Source: Mytilus edulis (lineage: Eukaryota; Mollusca; Bivalvia; Mytilida; Mytilidae). Taken from it: a stretch of DNA of 64,000 bases. Shown here piece after piece: positions 1 through 12,184 of the stretch. The stretch is from positions 90,988,255 through 91,052,254 of the forward strand of contig NC_092346.1 of assembly GCF_963676685.1 (NCBI RefSeq). The letters are read 5' to 3'. Positions within the stretch are counted from its first letter, which is position 1. Every line of letters starts with the position of its first letter. The position numbers and the translations under genes are program-made. The notes under the pieces were generated by a model. The model worked only from the letters and a program-made list of their open reading frames with translations, ran no database searches and was not told the DNA's origin.

Positions 1-1395
1 TTTAAAACTGAAAGTACATTAATTAGTCCAAATCTTTTTATCTTTACTTTATTTGAATATGGAATGGCAACACTTAACCAGACTGTATTAATGATAATTT
101 GAGGTCACTTAATTGTATACTTACTACATGGCCAATGCAAATGTAGAATTTACACCAAAAGATACTGAATGGTATTTCTAAAGTATACAAATGGTTTTTG
201 GTTTACACAAACATTACTACAGCAAAGTAATGTTACTAGGCATAGCTCAACTTCAATGATTTTTGCAGATTTTTTATTTTTTTTAAATGCACATTTAGGG
301 TGAATCTTGAATGTGTTTATTCACATCATGTTGTGTGAAATATAATGCTTCAGTTTGCACATTTAGAAATTGTTAATGCAAAGTTAGAATTCATCAGCAA
401 ACAATATTCCATCTAGGCATTAGGGTTTGTTTGATTGATTATTTAGCAGAGATTAAAATCATAATCATTATTATCAGTGGTGAAATATCATCCTAACCAA
501 TGTTTTGTGTGCAATTTGTTATATATTCAGACATGTTGATTGTGAATTGCATGATATTTTTAAAAGAATATTAACTCTCATCATAAAGAAATTCCCATAT
601 AGTAAAACAAAAAACTAAAATACACATTGACATGGTTTTGACAGAAGAACCTGAGCAAAATTAATTATATCTGCAGTCAAAACTCATTGGTAAATTGCAT
701 TCATATAAATAGATATATGAAGATGTGGTATGAGTGCCAATGAGACAACTCTCTATCCAAGTCGCAATTTATAAAAGTAAACCATTATAAGTCAAAGTAC
801 GGTTGAAACACGGAGCCCTGGCTCACACCGAACAACAAGCTATAAAAGGCCCAAAAACTTACTAGTGTAAAACCATTCAAATGGGAAAACCAACGGTCTA
901 ATCTATATAAAAAAAAAAAACGAGAAACACTTATGAACCACATCAACAAACAACAACTACTGAACATCAGATTCTTGACTTAGGACAGGTGCAAACAATT
1001 GTAGCAGGTTTGAAATTTTAATGGTACCAAACCTTCACCCTGTTCTGAATCATATTGTAACATCACAACATAGAAAGACACACTATAAAATATCAATTCA
1101 AATGGCTTAACTCAATCAAAAGACATATTATTAACACAAGTGAACATACACTGTAATTCATTTTAACTTTTCCTGGTAAATTGAGGAAATTTAGCAAAAG
1201 GTGATTGAAAATTAAAAAGAATCTGCAATACAAGCTTTGATCTTTGAACAAATTTAATAATATTGTAAAAAAATAATTGAAAATGAATTTTTATGTATTT
1301 TATGGTAAAATTAAGGTTTCTGTTGTTTGGCACAATTAAAGAAAAGCCATAGTAAAATCCAATGCTTTAATTATAATTCCTGCTTTATTTTACAG
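1..1395 (+). other. Intron of the SPATA7-like gene (upstream part)
   Basis: AT-rich sequence ending in the acceptor TTTTACAG at 1388-1395. I see no earlier SPATA7 exon in it, so the 5' part of the gene lies outside the window. Its one recognisable content is the dispersed repeat at 716-1115. Confidence 0.6.
716..1115 (-). repeat. Dispersed repeat, family A (retroelement 3' tail), divergent copy
   Basis: Starts with GATGTGGTATGAGTGCCAATGAGACAACT-like sequence and continues through AGCTATAAAAGGCCC and TTAGGACAGGTGCAAAC. Read in reverse it parallels 32372-32768, the 3' tail of the retroelement that splits the minisatellite. It differs in the middle, so it is probably a separate subfamily. Related pieces lie at 2078-2212, 6305-6380, 6641-6725, 8150-8420, 23700-23815 and 51098-51380. 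Confidence 0.7.
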
Positions 1396-3355
1396 GGAAG
1401 AAGAACTTAAATATATGGAGTTTATGAAAGAAGTTACAGATGATGTTCTAACTAGAGGAGTTTTTACAAACAGGTGGGATATGGAAGTGTGAATGATGCT
1501 TTATAGGAACAATAAAATCATTAATAAAATAGGGACAAAAAATATAGGGTGGTATGGAAATAAAAGCAACCTGCAAAATCAAATCACAAGAAATTCATAC
1601 AGTAATATTACAAAGACATTTAATATTAATAAGTAACTTAACTACACATGAAAAAAAACGAAAGCTAATTTTCTTTCAGTAGCAGTGTTCAGTTTCTACT
1701 TCACATTTTGTAGGTATATATATATATTCACTTATTTTTGGTGAATATATTCTTAGTAAAGGTATGTTAAAGTTAAAACCAGAATAACAGAGAAAGAATC
1801 AAATGCACTGAATAATTAGTTAAAACATTAATTTTCTTCCTTCTTATTACTGCAGGGTACTGAAACAGGTGTTTGAAAGTCACATCAGGAAAAAGAAAGG
1901 ACAACTGGATGAGGTAGGGAAACTAACTTTGCAAAGTTGACAATACAGACACCACAGAAATCTTACTTTTTATGCCCCTGCCATAGCAGAGCGCCCATAA
2001 GTTTTACTCTTGTTCGTCTGTACATCCCAAAATTGTTTCGTTTTCTAACTGATTTTCCCAAACGAAATGCCTTTTTTAGCTGACCATGCTGTATGGGCTT
2101 TGCTCATTGTTGAAGGCAATACAGTGACTTATAGTTGTTAATTTCTATGTCATTTTAGTGTCTTGTGGAGAGTTGTTTAATTGCCAATCATACCAAATCT
2201 TCTTTTTTTATAAACCTATATGCTCAAAAAAAGTTAATGAATTTCGTGGAATTTTATTTTATTTTAATTTTGTTGATTACTCCGAGCTCTTGTGCATTAC
2301 TGCTTTTTATTATGCATCGGAATAAGAATAACAGTTATCTTGCCTTCTTTTATGAAAATTTCTGGATCCGCCACTGCAAAGCAAAAGAAGCACGTCATAT
2401 TAGAATTAGAACTTTAATTTGTCAACTTAAATACTGGTCAAATATGTATACGTAACTTCTAACCTAAATTGTTTGTGTATGTCTCGGTTATACAATATGA
2501 AATGCATTATCTGACCATCATCATCTCTTAAATTGTTCAACTGGTTAGTGATTGAATTTTTACATTGAAATGAATGCTGATAGTTAAATTTCTTGATTTT
2601 ACCTTTATTTTGAAGAACATATTTGTATTACTTATTCAAGGTATAAATGAAGTTATTCTATTATTCACTTTTTTCAGAGAAGAATGAGATCAATGTTGGG
2701 TAAAGTTCGTAATGACCTTGGAATTCTTGATGATGATGAATCTGATCTCGGAGAAAGTAATCGTATGGGAGAAACAGTATCCACCTCTTCTTTTAAATTG
2801 AGGCCTACTCTTGCTAAATTTGAACATAGTAAGGTTTCTGATGTTACATTTGATTCAACTGTGGATTCACAAAACACATACAAGTTTAAAAGTACATCAT
2901 CTGCAGACATGTATAGCACCATCCACTCTGAACCTGAAGATTTATCTGCTTCTCAAGCATTGAGAGATTACCAGATGAAGATCACCAGGAAGGAAGAAAT
3001 GAGTGAAGGGGAAGTAACTCCTGAAGAATCAGAAAGTCTGAAAGTTGATGAAAAACCTTCAATACAACCAAAAGTCATTCAAGTTTCATCCAAAGAGGAT
3101 GATAATGCCTCAGTGCATTCAAGGGTTTCCAAAGCTAGGTCAACTGGAAAGTCTTCAGTTCATTCACATGTTTCAAAGGCAACATCTGTTGGAAAGAAAT
3201 CGGAAGGAGCTCAATCATCAAAACAGAGATCACAACCAGCAAGTCAACATGATGATGATACATTAACAGAAAGATCACAAAATCGTACAGAGAATGATCA
3301 GACTGACGAAGGAGAGTATGGGGAAGATGAATTTGAAAGTGATGGGGACTTCTAA
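1396..3355 (+). CDS. SPATA7: Spermatogenesis-associated protein 7 homologue, C-terminal part (3 exons)
   Basis: Exons are 1396-1473, 1856-1913 and 2678-3355. All junctions are GT-AG and the phases agree; the gene is 5'-partial. The first two exons read EEELKYMEFMKEVTDDVL, then TRGVFTNRVLKQVFESHI, then RKKKGQLDERRMRSMLGKV. This matches, from memory, the conserved C-terminal block of vertebrate SPATA7 (EELKYLEF...LFSNRFLERLFERHI...). In vertebrates SPATA7 acts at the photoreceptor connecting cilium and in spermatids with RPGRIP1; a ciliary role here is inferred from that. After the block come about 190 poorly conserved residues, rich in S, K and E, with two near repeats SSVHSHVSKA / ASVHSRVSKA, ending in an acidic run (EGEYGEDEFESDGDF). 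Intron 2 carries repeat debris. The next recognisable gene, at 8833, is on the other strand. Confidence 0.85.
1969..2377 (+). repeat. Repeat fragments inside SPATA7 intron 2
   Basis: Three pieces follow one another. 1969-2030 resembles the TATGCCCC...GTACATCCC end of the family at 4255. 2078-2212 is a plus-oriented 3' tail of family A, ending AATCATACCAAATCTTC. Sequence up to 2377 ends in TCTGGATCCGCCACTG, the terminal repeat of the MITE family seen complete at 32210 and 44014. The short open frame at 2165-2455 lies within this debris and is not a gene. Confidence 0.6.
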
Positions 3356-4254
3356 TCAAACAACAAATTTTAATCATCAGATTTTGCTCAATTTTGTCAA
3401 AACAACTATTATGTTATACAGGAGCTTTGGTTTCATTATGATATGCTTGTTAGAATCTTTTCGGTATGATGAAGTCTTAGTAATCACAGGGTTAGTTTAT
3501 TCAGCATATTTTGTACTTGTAATAAGATAAATTGTGTATTGAACAAAATTGTTGAAGATTCTGTCATACATTTAGATGCATCACCTGTATTTATACAGTG
3601 CAATGAAGTAGTGGCTATTATAGTGTTTTGATCCCTCCATTAATCTGTTGCCTCATATATACATTTATTCATACAAGAGCATATATAATTCATGTGAATT
3701 TTTTTGCTAAAATTCAACATTACACTTTGCTGATTGTTGTGTATTCTTCGACTCTTTAAACCAAATAATATCAAAATACAAATCTGGCTTAAAGTATGAG
3801 GAATGTTTATCAAACAGGTGGATAGAAGGACCACAAGTGGTAAAGAGTTCTTGTCTTTTCACTCCTTCAATTTTCAACAGAAAGCCTTCACAATTTCTAC
3901 AATGTTTGCTTATTATTATATTGAATATATGTGCAGCTAACTTTTTCCTCTCGTTTCAATAATTTTGCGGATCTTCCAGGTGGTAAAACTTTTTACTTAA
4001 TGAGGGTTTATCAAATAATAATATTTTTTGATTTTTATTTTATTCATGTTATTGGAGCAAACTTATATCATCCCAAATGTGAACATGTGAAATACTCCAC
4101 TATTGGAGACCTATCAATTTGTCTGTTTGCATTTGTTTATAGTCTTTTAATAATCTTGAGCTTCTTACCAGATTAGAGGTTAACAGGTATGTAGATGGGT
4201 TATATGTTTGTCTGTGATATTTATATTTCATTTCATACATTTTATCATTCTTGT
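3356..4254. other. SPATA7 3' UTR and downstream AT-rich DNA
   Basis: The 3' UTR of the SPATA7-like gene must start here. No canonical AATAAA stands close to the stop, so the transcript end is unclear. I see no gene or clear repeat in the rest. Confidence 0.4.
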
Positions 4255-4735
4255 GCAATTACTGGTATTGAGACGTTTTTATGTCCCACCTACGATAGTA
4301 GAGGGGCATTATGTTTTCTGGTCTGTGCCTCTGTTCGTCCATTCGTCCGTCCGTTCGTTCCGCTTCAGGTTAAAGTTTTTGGTCGAGGTAGTTTTTGATG
4401 AAGTTGAAGTCCAATCAACTTGAAACTTAGTTTACATGTTCCCTATGATATGATCTTTCTAATTTTAATGTCAAATTAAAGTATTGACCCCAATTAGATG
4501 GTCCACTGAACAAAGAAAAAGATAGTGTGAAGCTCAGGTTAAAGTTTTTGGTCAAGGTAGTTTTTGATGAAGTTGAAGTCCAATCAACTTGAAACTTAGT
4601 ACACATGTTAACTATGATATGATCTTTCTAATTTTAATGCCAATTTTAAAGTATTGACTCCAATTTCACGGTCCAGTGAACATGTAAAATGATAGTGCGA
4701 GTGGGGCATCCGTGTACTATGGACACATTCTTGTT
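4255..4735. repeat. Dispersed repeat, family C, with two internal tandem units of about 169 bp
   Basis: CAGGTTAAAGTTTTTGGTC occurs at 4366 and 4535 with similar sequence after it (GATGAAGTTGAAGTCCAATC...), giving a unit of about 169 bp. The left flank has a run of CGTCC/CGTTC. The right end reads GGACACATTCTTGTT. A one-unit copy lies at 61105-61365. Confidence 0.75.
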
Positions 4736-6984
4736 TATTCTTGTTTCCATATTTTTTATTGATTTTCTCATGAAGATACAAGGTCAAAACTTTTGAAGAA
4801 AAAAAGTGTTATGGGTTTTCACTGTAACAGTTTAAACTTTTTAGATTCAAATAAAAATAACTAAAAACATGTATACACATACACTTTGGATGTATATAGT
4901 GTATGTGTCAATGAAACATAAAGCCCACATCAATTAATCAATCAATCAATCATATGAATTGATGTAATTCTAAATAATAATTTTTGCTTGAAGTATGTAG
5001 CTTTTCATATATTTGAGAATATACAAGGTGCTTTTAAGATACATATATTATTGTGTGAGGGTATGATTTTATATGATATTATAAAACATTAGTTAAATTT
5101 CAACATTTAAATAACTAGAAAATGAATATGATTCAAAGAGGTCCAACTTCCAGTATCAAATAATGGAGAATACAAAGTTATGCTCAGTATGACTGCATAT
5201 ATTTGTTACAGTAGAATATTTTGTCCTGCTTAAGTACATTAAGTTATCTCCAATCTACATTTTGATGTGAAAAAACATGAATATCAAATGTGTTCAGGCC
5301 TGATATTGGAATAAAACATGATAAAAAGTAGTTTTTAATGAAGCTGTTATTTGTTAAATATGATGTGTTCAATATCATGCATTAAGGGTGGCCATAACTT
5401 TTTAACATCAAGGCAAAAGCTTCTAGTGACTTTAACAAAACATGTATTTTAGATGTATGTGTATTTCTCTGGAAGGCAAGTTTCAGGAAAAATTTCCATA
5501 CATCAAATTATGAATTTTATGTCTTCATCCTCACTTAATCATTCATGTATTACCTTTGGATTACTGATAATTAGTCGCCTTGGTAAAATGATCTTCTTTA
5601 AGAAAGTAAGTTTTTGCTACTGATGTTGTGTAGAAATTAAATCCGTCCATTTATTTATTTTAGTGCACAACTTGATATAAGCAGAAAAAGAATAGTACTA
5701 AATCAATTTTTTTAACTTACAAATGCAATGAAATAAAATCATGTGAATTATCCGTCCATTGAGGTAGTTGTCTCAGATCATTGTTCTTTTAGCAACATTT
5801 TTCATATACACATTTATGTTTAGTTAATATTAAATTTTTAAAATATACAAGTACTGGTAGTTTGTTCTTCATTGTCTTGTTTGATCATGATGAAGCTATG
5901 CCTACTAGTGTACATTATTACTTGTCTGTTTGACCTGTACAACTGTGTATATCTTTTCTCAAAATATTCAACAGTTGACAGATTTAGAAATATGGTCATC
6001 CCTTTGGACTTCTCAAGTCTGGCATTCAAACCCTTGCTTAAGTGTGGCATTAATTTAGCTGTGTGGGAATTATAAATAGGCACATTAAATTCAGATTGCC
6101 AGTGTAGAGATAGTGACACACTCTGCAAGAAAAAGAACCCTTGCAACATTTCCGAGTGTTCTGTAGAAGATGTTTTGCAATGGCAAAATTTCTCCCATTT
6201 ATCCAATCCTATTGTGTTTAGGTTTAATTTTTAAAAGATAAATAGATAGTCTAATGGTAAGTCAATGATATTTAGTATGCAGTGGTATTTAAAAGCATTA
6301 GCATGTCTCATTACCATGGAGAAGATATGACATAGAAGGTTAGCAACTACAGGTCACCATATGGCCTTCAACAATGAGTTTGGATTTGGACGAAACTGAT
6401 TTTAATACATCCTCTTTGTCGTTTGTGCATAATCCATGGAGCTGAGACTTGCACAAAATGCTGATTTCATGAACAACCATAGACTAAATAAATCAAGTCT
6501 GAATAGTTTAGGCAGTGTATGTGTGGGAAGCATCAACAAGGTACAAAAAAATGTATCAGTTTGTTCTTAGGTAAATGATATTTGGTATGCCGGTGTATTT
6601 ACATTAGAAACTTATGCATGGTTTAGATTTACTATAAATAAGAATATGTGGTATTAGTGCTAATGCGACAACTCTTCATCGAAGTCATAATGTATAATAA
6701 GTTAACAATTATAGGTCAAAGTAAATTTGTACTTAGTTGAAATTTTATACTCTTGGTTTATCTTTACTCTAGAAATCCATAATCCAAATAAAAATAGTAA
6801 ATCCACAGTAGTTGGTAGGCACTTGAACCTGCATTGGTATTTCTTATTTAAGGATGTACTTGGGTGAGGTTTTGGAATAAGTGACAAATGTTCGGACTCC
6901 TCGATGTAAAATATTTTGCCCCATAACACCTATTCATCTTTTAACATAAGACTTACTATAAGCCAGCCTTTTCCCGCCATATTT
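4736..6984. other. AT-rich intergenic DNA with small fragments of family A
   Basis: Fragments of family A lie at 6305-6380 (GGTCACCATATGGCCTTCAA) and 6641-6725 (TGTGGTATTAGTGCTAATGC), both in minus orientation. (TCAA)n-like sequence lies near 4935. An open frame at 5838-6206 (-) is 122 codons but begins at TTG, matches nothing I recognise and has no splice or domain support; I do not call it a gene. Confidence 0.5.
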
Positions 6985-7925
6985 AAAACAAGAGGCTGTC
7001 ACAACGACAGCAAACCAGATTTATTAACATTTATTTGTGTCCTGGAAATATCACAACAACCATTACTGATGAATGGTGAAAGTGAAAATCGTCAATATCA
7101 AATTTGACCTCCATTTTGTCATCAGTATCAACATATTAAAATTTGAAAAGCTTAGATTAAATGGTTCATGAATAAATGCAACAACGTGAATGGAAACGCC
7201 ATTTTACGATCTTTCAAGAACCATGACTCCTGAACGGTAAAAGTCAAAATCGTCATTATTGAACTTGACCTCTATTTTGTCATCAGTAACAACATATTAA
7301 AATTTCAAAAGCTTTGGTTGAATGGTTCATGAGAAAATGCATGGACCCGACGGGAAACACCATTTTTCAATCTTTCAAGAACCATAACTCCTGAACGGTA
7401 AAAGTTAAAATCGTCATTATTGAACTTGACCTCCATTTTGTCATCAGTAACAGAATATTAAAATTTCGGAAGCTTTGGTAGAACAGTTCATGCATAAATG
7501 CACGGACACGACTGGAAACTCCATTTTTCAATCTTTCAAGAACCATAACTCCTGAACGGTAAAAGTCAAAATCGTCATTATTGAACTTGACCTCCATTCT
7601 GTCATTAGTAACAACATATTAAAATTTGGGAAGCTTTGGTAGAACAGTTCGTTCATGCGTAAATGCACGGACACAACTGGAAACTCCATTTTTCAATCTT
7701 TCAAGAACCATAACTCCTGAACGGTAAAGGTCAAAATCGCCATTATTGAACTTGACCTTCGTATAGTTGTCAGTAATAACATATTACAATTTTAAAAGCT
7801 TTGGTTGAACAGTTCATGAGTTAATGCATGGACAACATTTGATTGCTGCCCGCCCGCCCGCCGTACATCCCCAAATCAATAACCGACATTTTTGTCACAA
7901 AAATCCGGTTAAAAATCAAATATCT
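6985..7925. repeat. Dispersed element with internal tandem repeat, unit 161-165 bp
   Basis: The landmark ATCTTTCAAGAACCAT recurs at about 7208, 7369, 7530 and 7695, giving spacings of 161, 161 and 165 bp; the last is longer because GTTC is doubled. A more divergent unit precedes them. The array is bounded by GAGGCTGTCACAACGACAGC on the left and by a GCCC run and an AT-rich inverted repeat (ACATTTTTGTCACAAAAATC) on the right. The layout resembles bivalve pearl-type non-autonomous elements, as I recall them. Confidence 0.75.
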
Positions 7926-8149
7926 CGAAAAGAGGCTCCATGATCAATCAATATTTTTAGCATACTTTTATCCTTAATGGATGCTCTAACAGCTTATAGT
8001 ATCTTAATTTATTAATTTTCACCTAACCTCACCTAAGTACATCCTTAAGAAGCACAAGTATTTTTAAATTACCGGTAAGACAAAAATTGAAAATTAGGTA
8101 GAAAACCTCACAGAAAGAGACCATACAGGCAATACAATATGTAATTTTA

Positions 8150-8420
8150 GAAAATGTGGTATGATTGCTAAGGAGACAACAGAGACTGAAAGCATAGAGG
8201 TTGACAACTATAGGTCACTGTACAGCCTTCAACAATATGCAAAACATATACTGTATAGTGAGCTATAAAAGGCCCTGAATTGACAAATGTTAAACAATTC
8301 AAACAAGAAAACTAACTTTGTACTAAACAATAAAGGAAAAAACAAATGTGATATACTGCAACAAACGACAACCCCTGAATTTAGCCTTATAACTTGGGAC
8401 AGGCACCTAAAGAATGTGGT
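8150..8420 (-). repeat. Dispersed repeat, family A, truncated copy
   Basis: Contains TGTGGTATGATTGCTAAGGA, GCCTTCAACAATATGCAAA, AGCTATAAAAGGCCCTGAA and AACTTGGGACAGGCACC. It is the reverse complement of the tail at 32372-32768. Confidence 0.8.
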
Positions 8421-8832
8421 GGAACCGTGAATTATATTTCAGGAAAATCACTTAACACACCAATTGATTGAAATTGAGATGCAATTACTTCATCATTGAA
8501 AGTCTACACATATCTTATCTATGAATTGATTAAAAACATGTTAAGTTTAATAATTTATTAATGTATACATAAAGAGAAACATGTTATTGATATCTTATAT
8601 ACCACCTTCTATTTTTTTTAATAAGGATTGTGTCTTTTCTCCATTATCTCTTTGTTTCCCTTGACACAACTAGGTAGCTATTATATCGAAGTTAAAAAAG
8701 AAAGCTAATTTTGACCATGCAAAATATAACACCGCATTATGCTTTAGTTGCATCATCTAAATTATTGAGTTAAATTTCAATTTTGAAGGCTACAAATAAA
8801 ATATAACATCAATAAAAATAAAATTTACTACT
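8421..8832. other. AT-rich DNA downstream of the minus-strand gene
   Basis: Must include the 3' UTR of the gene at 8833-11215. I see no clear polyadenylation signal or repeat. Confidence 0.4.
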
Positions 8833-11215
8833 TTATTTCAAGAAGATTTCATCATCATCATTAAAAATATTGAGGTTTTCACATTTGTTTGGTGTTGGTG
8901 ACACCACAGGTGATAATCTTACATGTATGTTGCTTGAAGGATTCATTACAACTACATTTTGTTTAGGTGTGCATGGTGACATCACAGGTGATAATCTTAT
9001 ATTGCTATAAGGATTTATTACAACTACATTTTTCTTAGGTGTGCATGGCACAGTCTGTTCAAGCTGTGGTGTTCCTGGACTATCATTTGGCCTTAGACTC
9101 TGCTCTGAACCTGTGATGGTATGCTTTCTTGCTGAAAAGAGAGATGAGAAGCAAATTTTAACAATAATAAACTTCCAGAAAAGTCACATCTGACCTACAC
9201 AGTTTGATCAGTATGCTTTATTAACTTATTAAATTCCTTATTTCGGTTGAGTTTTGGTGTAAGGGTGCATTTAACGATTCAACAGAGTATAACAATCTTC
9301 TGTGAAAAAGTGGTCTCACTCATTGACCTATATTTTAGTTTTTTTTCCATTTTCATTGTTTTTAACATCTAAGGTCATATCTCAGACACTTCAATTCTCA
9401 CATTTTATACTTTTCCACTTTTGATAACTGATTTTATAATATGATTTTTATCAAGTAATAATGGAAGAGGTGATATTTGTAATAATAGACTACCAATTCT
9501 TTTTTTTTTTAAGTTACCTCATAAAAAATAAAAGAGAAATTCCCGCACACAGAGGCGTCCTTTATCTGGCCCCTAAACAAATATATATATACTAGTTCAG
9601 TGATGATGAACGCCATACTAAACTCCAAATTATACACAAGAAACTAAAATTTAAAATAATACAAGACTAACAAAGTCCAGAGGCTCCTGAATTGGGACAG
9701 GCGCAAAATTGCAGATCGGTTAAACATGTTTATGAGATCTCAACCCTCCCCCTATACCTCTAGCCAATGTAGAAAAGTAAATGCATAACAATACACACAT
9801 TAAAATTCAGTTCAAGAGAAGTCCAAGTCCGATGTCAGAAGATGTAACAAAACAAAATAAACAAAATAACAACAGACTACTAGCAGTTAACTGACATGCC
9901 AGCTCCAGACCTCAATTAAACTGATTGAAAGATTATGTCTTCATCATATGAAAATCAGGCACAATCCCTCCCGTTAGTGGTTTAGTATCATACTATCATA
10001 TAATATATGAGAAGAACATAACCCTTGTCTTCATCATATGAATAAATGAATATATATGAATAACATACACATTTACAAGCCAATTGCAGTATACATTCTT
10101 ACAGCTATGTTAGAAAATTAAAAGTTAATCAGTTTTCTTAATATACAGTCATTGTAGATTTATGTTTCACAAATTGTTTTACAAAAAAAAAAATCACTTG
10201 CAGGAAATATAATTATCATTTACAACAATTTATGATATGTTCTCATATTTCTCTCCTAAATGCTGGCAACTAAGTCTTATTAGCCAATAAGCTTCTTTCA
10301 TTAGTTTGGACCAATATAATTTATAGTACAATGAACAATGTGCTATAGTCACACTTAAAAACTCTGTATACTGTTGTTTAAAAATATGAGTTATTTCCCT
10401 TGCATATACAAAATGTTTACACACTAGTAATTGCTGATAACAAACCTATGTAAAGTACCTGATCTAAGCAGGACAATTTCAAGCAAAGGTGTTTCATAAT
10501 GATGTGGTCTCCTGTTCAAATTCACTGGTGTGATGGGTGTAGGAAAACTGTGAAGAGTTGACTGAATGACTGGTGTTCCTGGAACATTTGCTTCTTGACT
10601 GTCTAAAAAATACATATATTGAAATATAATATAGTGAAAATGTAACCTTTTATTACTTGCAATAACTAGAGGATGCTATAGTGGATCATAGCTAGAAGTA
10701 CATTCATCACAAAAAACATTTTAGCATACTCCTATTACTTGCCTGAAAACCAGTTTTTTACAACTTGCCACTGACCTATTAGGGGTTTAGGTATGTGTGT
10801 TTGAAGACTGGCAAGAAAATTACATTTTGTGTTTTGTTACCATTTAAATTTATTTCTTTTTACTGTAAAATAATTGTGATCAAACTTGACAGATCATTGA
10901 AATAGTATACATTGGCCATCTAACTGTTAATATTGTTTCACATAAACTGGTATACAACTAATCCTATTAAGCTTGGCTTTAATAATACACCGGTAACTTT
11001 TGTACTATTGAATCTGTAAATTAAAACTTGTACCTTGGCTTCCTTGACTCAAACTAAAATCACTGTAATCTGGAACTGTAGCAAATGGTGAGTCATAAGT
11101 ACTTCTGTCAGGCAGTTCATGGAATATTGGTGGTGTCTGTGGAACAGATTGTTCTTGTGATCCTTCAAGCCGATACATTGTTACTGGTGAACATCTTTTT
11201 TTAATGAACAAGACC
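8833..11215 (-). CDS. Unidentified protein rich in S/T-P motifs, C-terminal three exons
   Basis: Minus-strand exons are 11215-11034, 10602-10459 and 9131-8833. They are joined by GT-AG introns in consistent phase, giving 207 residues to the stop; upstream exons were not found. The tail is low in hydrophobic residues and repeats a motif of acidic/Ser/Gln residues followed by a P-x-T-P core: QEQSVPQTPP, QEANVPGTPV, NDSPGTPQ, EQTVPCTPKK, SPCTPKQ. Within it is a duplicated block, CTPKKNVVVINPYSNIRLSP against CTPKQNVVVMNPSSNI. It ends in an acidic stretch (NIFNDDDEIFLK). About ten SP/TP sites suggest a disordered tail phosphorylated by proline-directed kinases (inference). I cannot name the family. 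Intron 2 of this set (9132-10458) holds a family B repeat. Confidence 0.6.
9537..10045. repeat. Dispersed repeat, family B, intronic copy
   Basis: Runs from GAAATTCCCGCACACAGAGG through CAACCCTCCCCCTATACCTC, GAAGTCCAAGTCCGATGTCA and GCACAATCCCTCCCGTTAGT. I recognise this as an abundant mussel repeat. The piece at 17962-18070 looks like the head of the same family. Confidence 0.7.
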
Positions 11216-11940
11216 CTGCAAATGAATAAATAAATTGAATTACTGAGATTTTGAGTTGGAATCTGGATGTCGCAGGTGTGCTCAAATCTAATCTAAATGG
11301 ACTAGAATTTTCCTACAGAAGATCATGGTCCTCTCCAGCCACTCTATTTTACTCAAAAACTTACCACCACAAAATAGCACAATACTGACAATAGTGCTGA
11401 AAGAGGTGTTACACTAATCAATCTTAAAACACATCTGACAATAATAAATTTTAACCCATGATTGGTTACATGAAGGTAAAGCCCTTTTTAACGATTGATG
11501 TTTTTCAATTCATTATTGAAAATTTCCAAATTTTGTCTAAGAGTAAATTTTACAAATTGAGAATTCTTAAAACATCTCATGATAAATTAATTCTAATTTA
11601 ACTCGACCTTCATATAAGTTTGCTGGTCAGTATTATATGACTTTAATAATCAAATTTTAAAAATCGTGACCATAAAAGTTATCATGACAAATCTAGTATG
11701 CTTTTAAAAACATATCTTCATCCAGAGCGAAGGATTGCATGAATCATCTCAACATGATTTTGTACATGGCTGTGTGAACTGCTGTTTGTGTTTTCATTGT
11801 TTGAATTCTTTTTCTGTATTTAACTATGTTGTCTTATTTTTTATCATCTATGGTTTCAAATTTCACCCCTGGTATCTTCTAAACCTCATGTGCTGATTGG
11901 GAACCTTGTCAATGTTTGTTTTAAATTACGTTGTAATGTT
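11216..11940. other. AT-rich DNA upstream of the minus-strand exons, no feature seen
   Basis: Probably intron of the gene at 8833-11215. I could not find a further exon with matching phase. Confidence 0.3.
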
Positions 11941-11949
11941 AATATAAGA

Positions 11950-12180
11950 TTTTAATAGGGCATTACATTTTGTGGCTACGAGATATAACAAAAAATTAAA
12001 ATATGATTATTTTCTTTCAATCATTGATGAAAGTGAAATAATAATTTGCTTTTAGCAGCACGTTTGGTTCAACTTTGTCAAAATAAGCTAATAACATTGC
12101 TAATGAATTATTCACCTGCAAGTGAACAATTCGACCTTATTCAATCCTTATTCATTTGACTGCGTACCTATAGATTATTT
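11950..12180. mobile_element. Terminal remnant of a TTAA-type transposon
   Basis: TTTAATAGGGCATTAC, GGCTACGAGATATAAC and ATTCACCTGCAAGTGAACAA are collinear with the reverse complement of the right end of the element at 18605-20547 (AAGGGCACTAGCTACGAGAT..., TTCACTTGCAAGTGAATGAG). Only one end is present. Confidence 0.65.
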
Positions 12181-12184
12181 AAAC

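Noticed and set aside
5838-6206. 122-codon minus-strand frame.
   Set aside because: Opens at TTG, no recognisable domain, no splice evidence; a frame of this length is plausible by chance across 64 kb on six frames.
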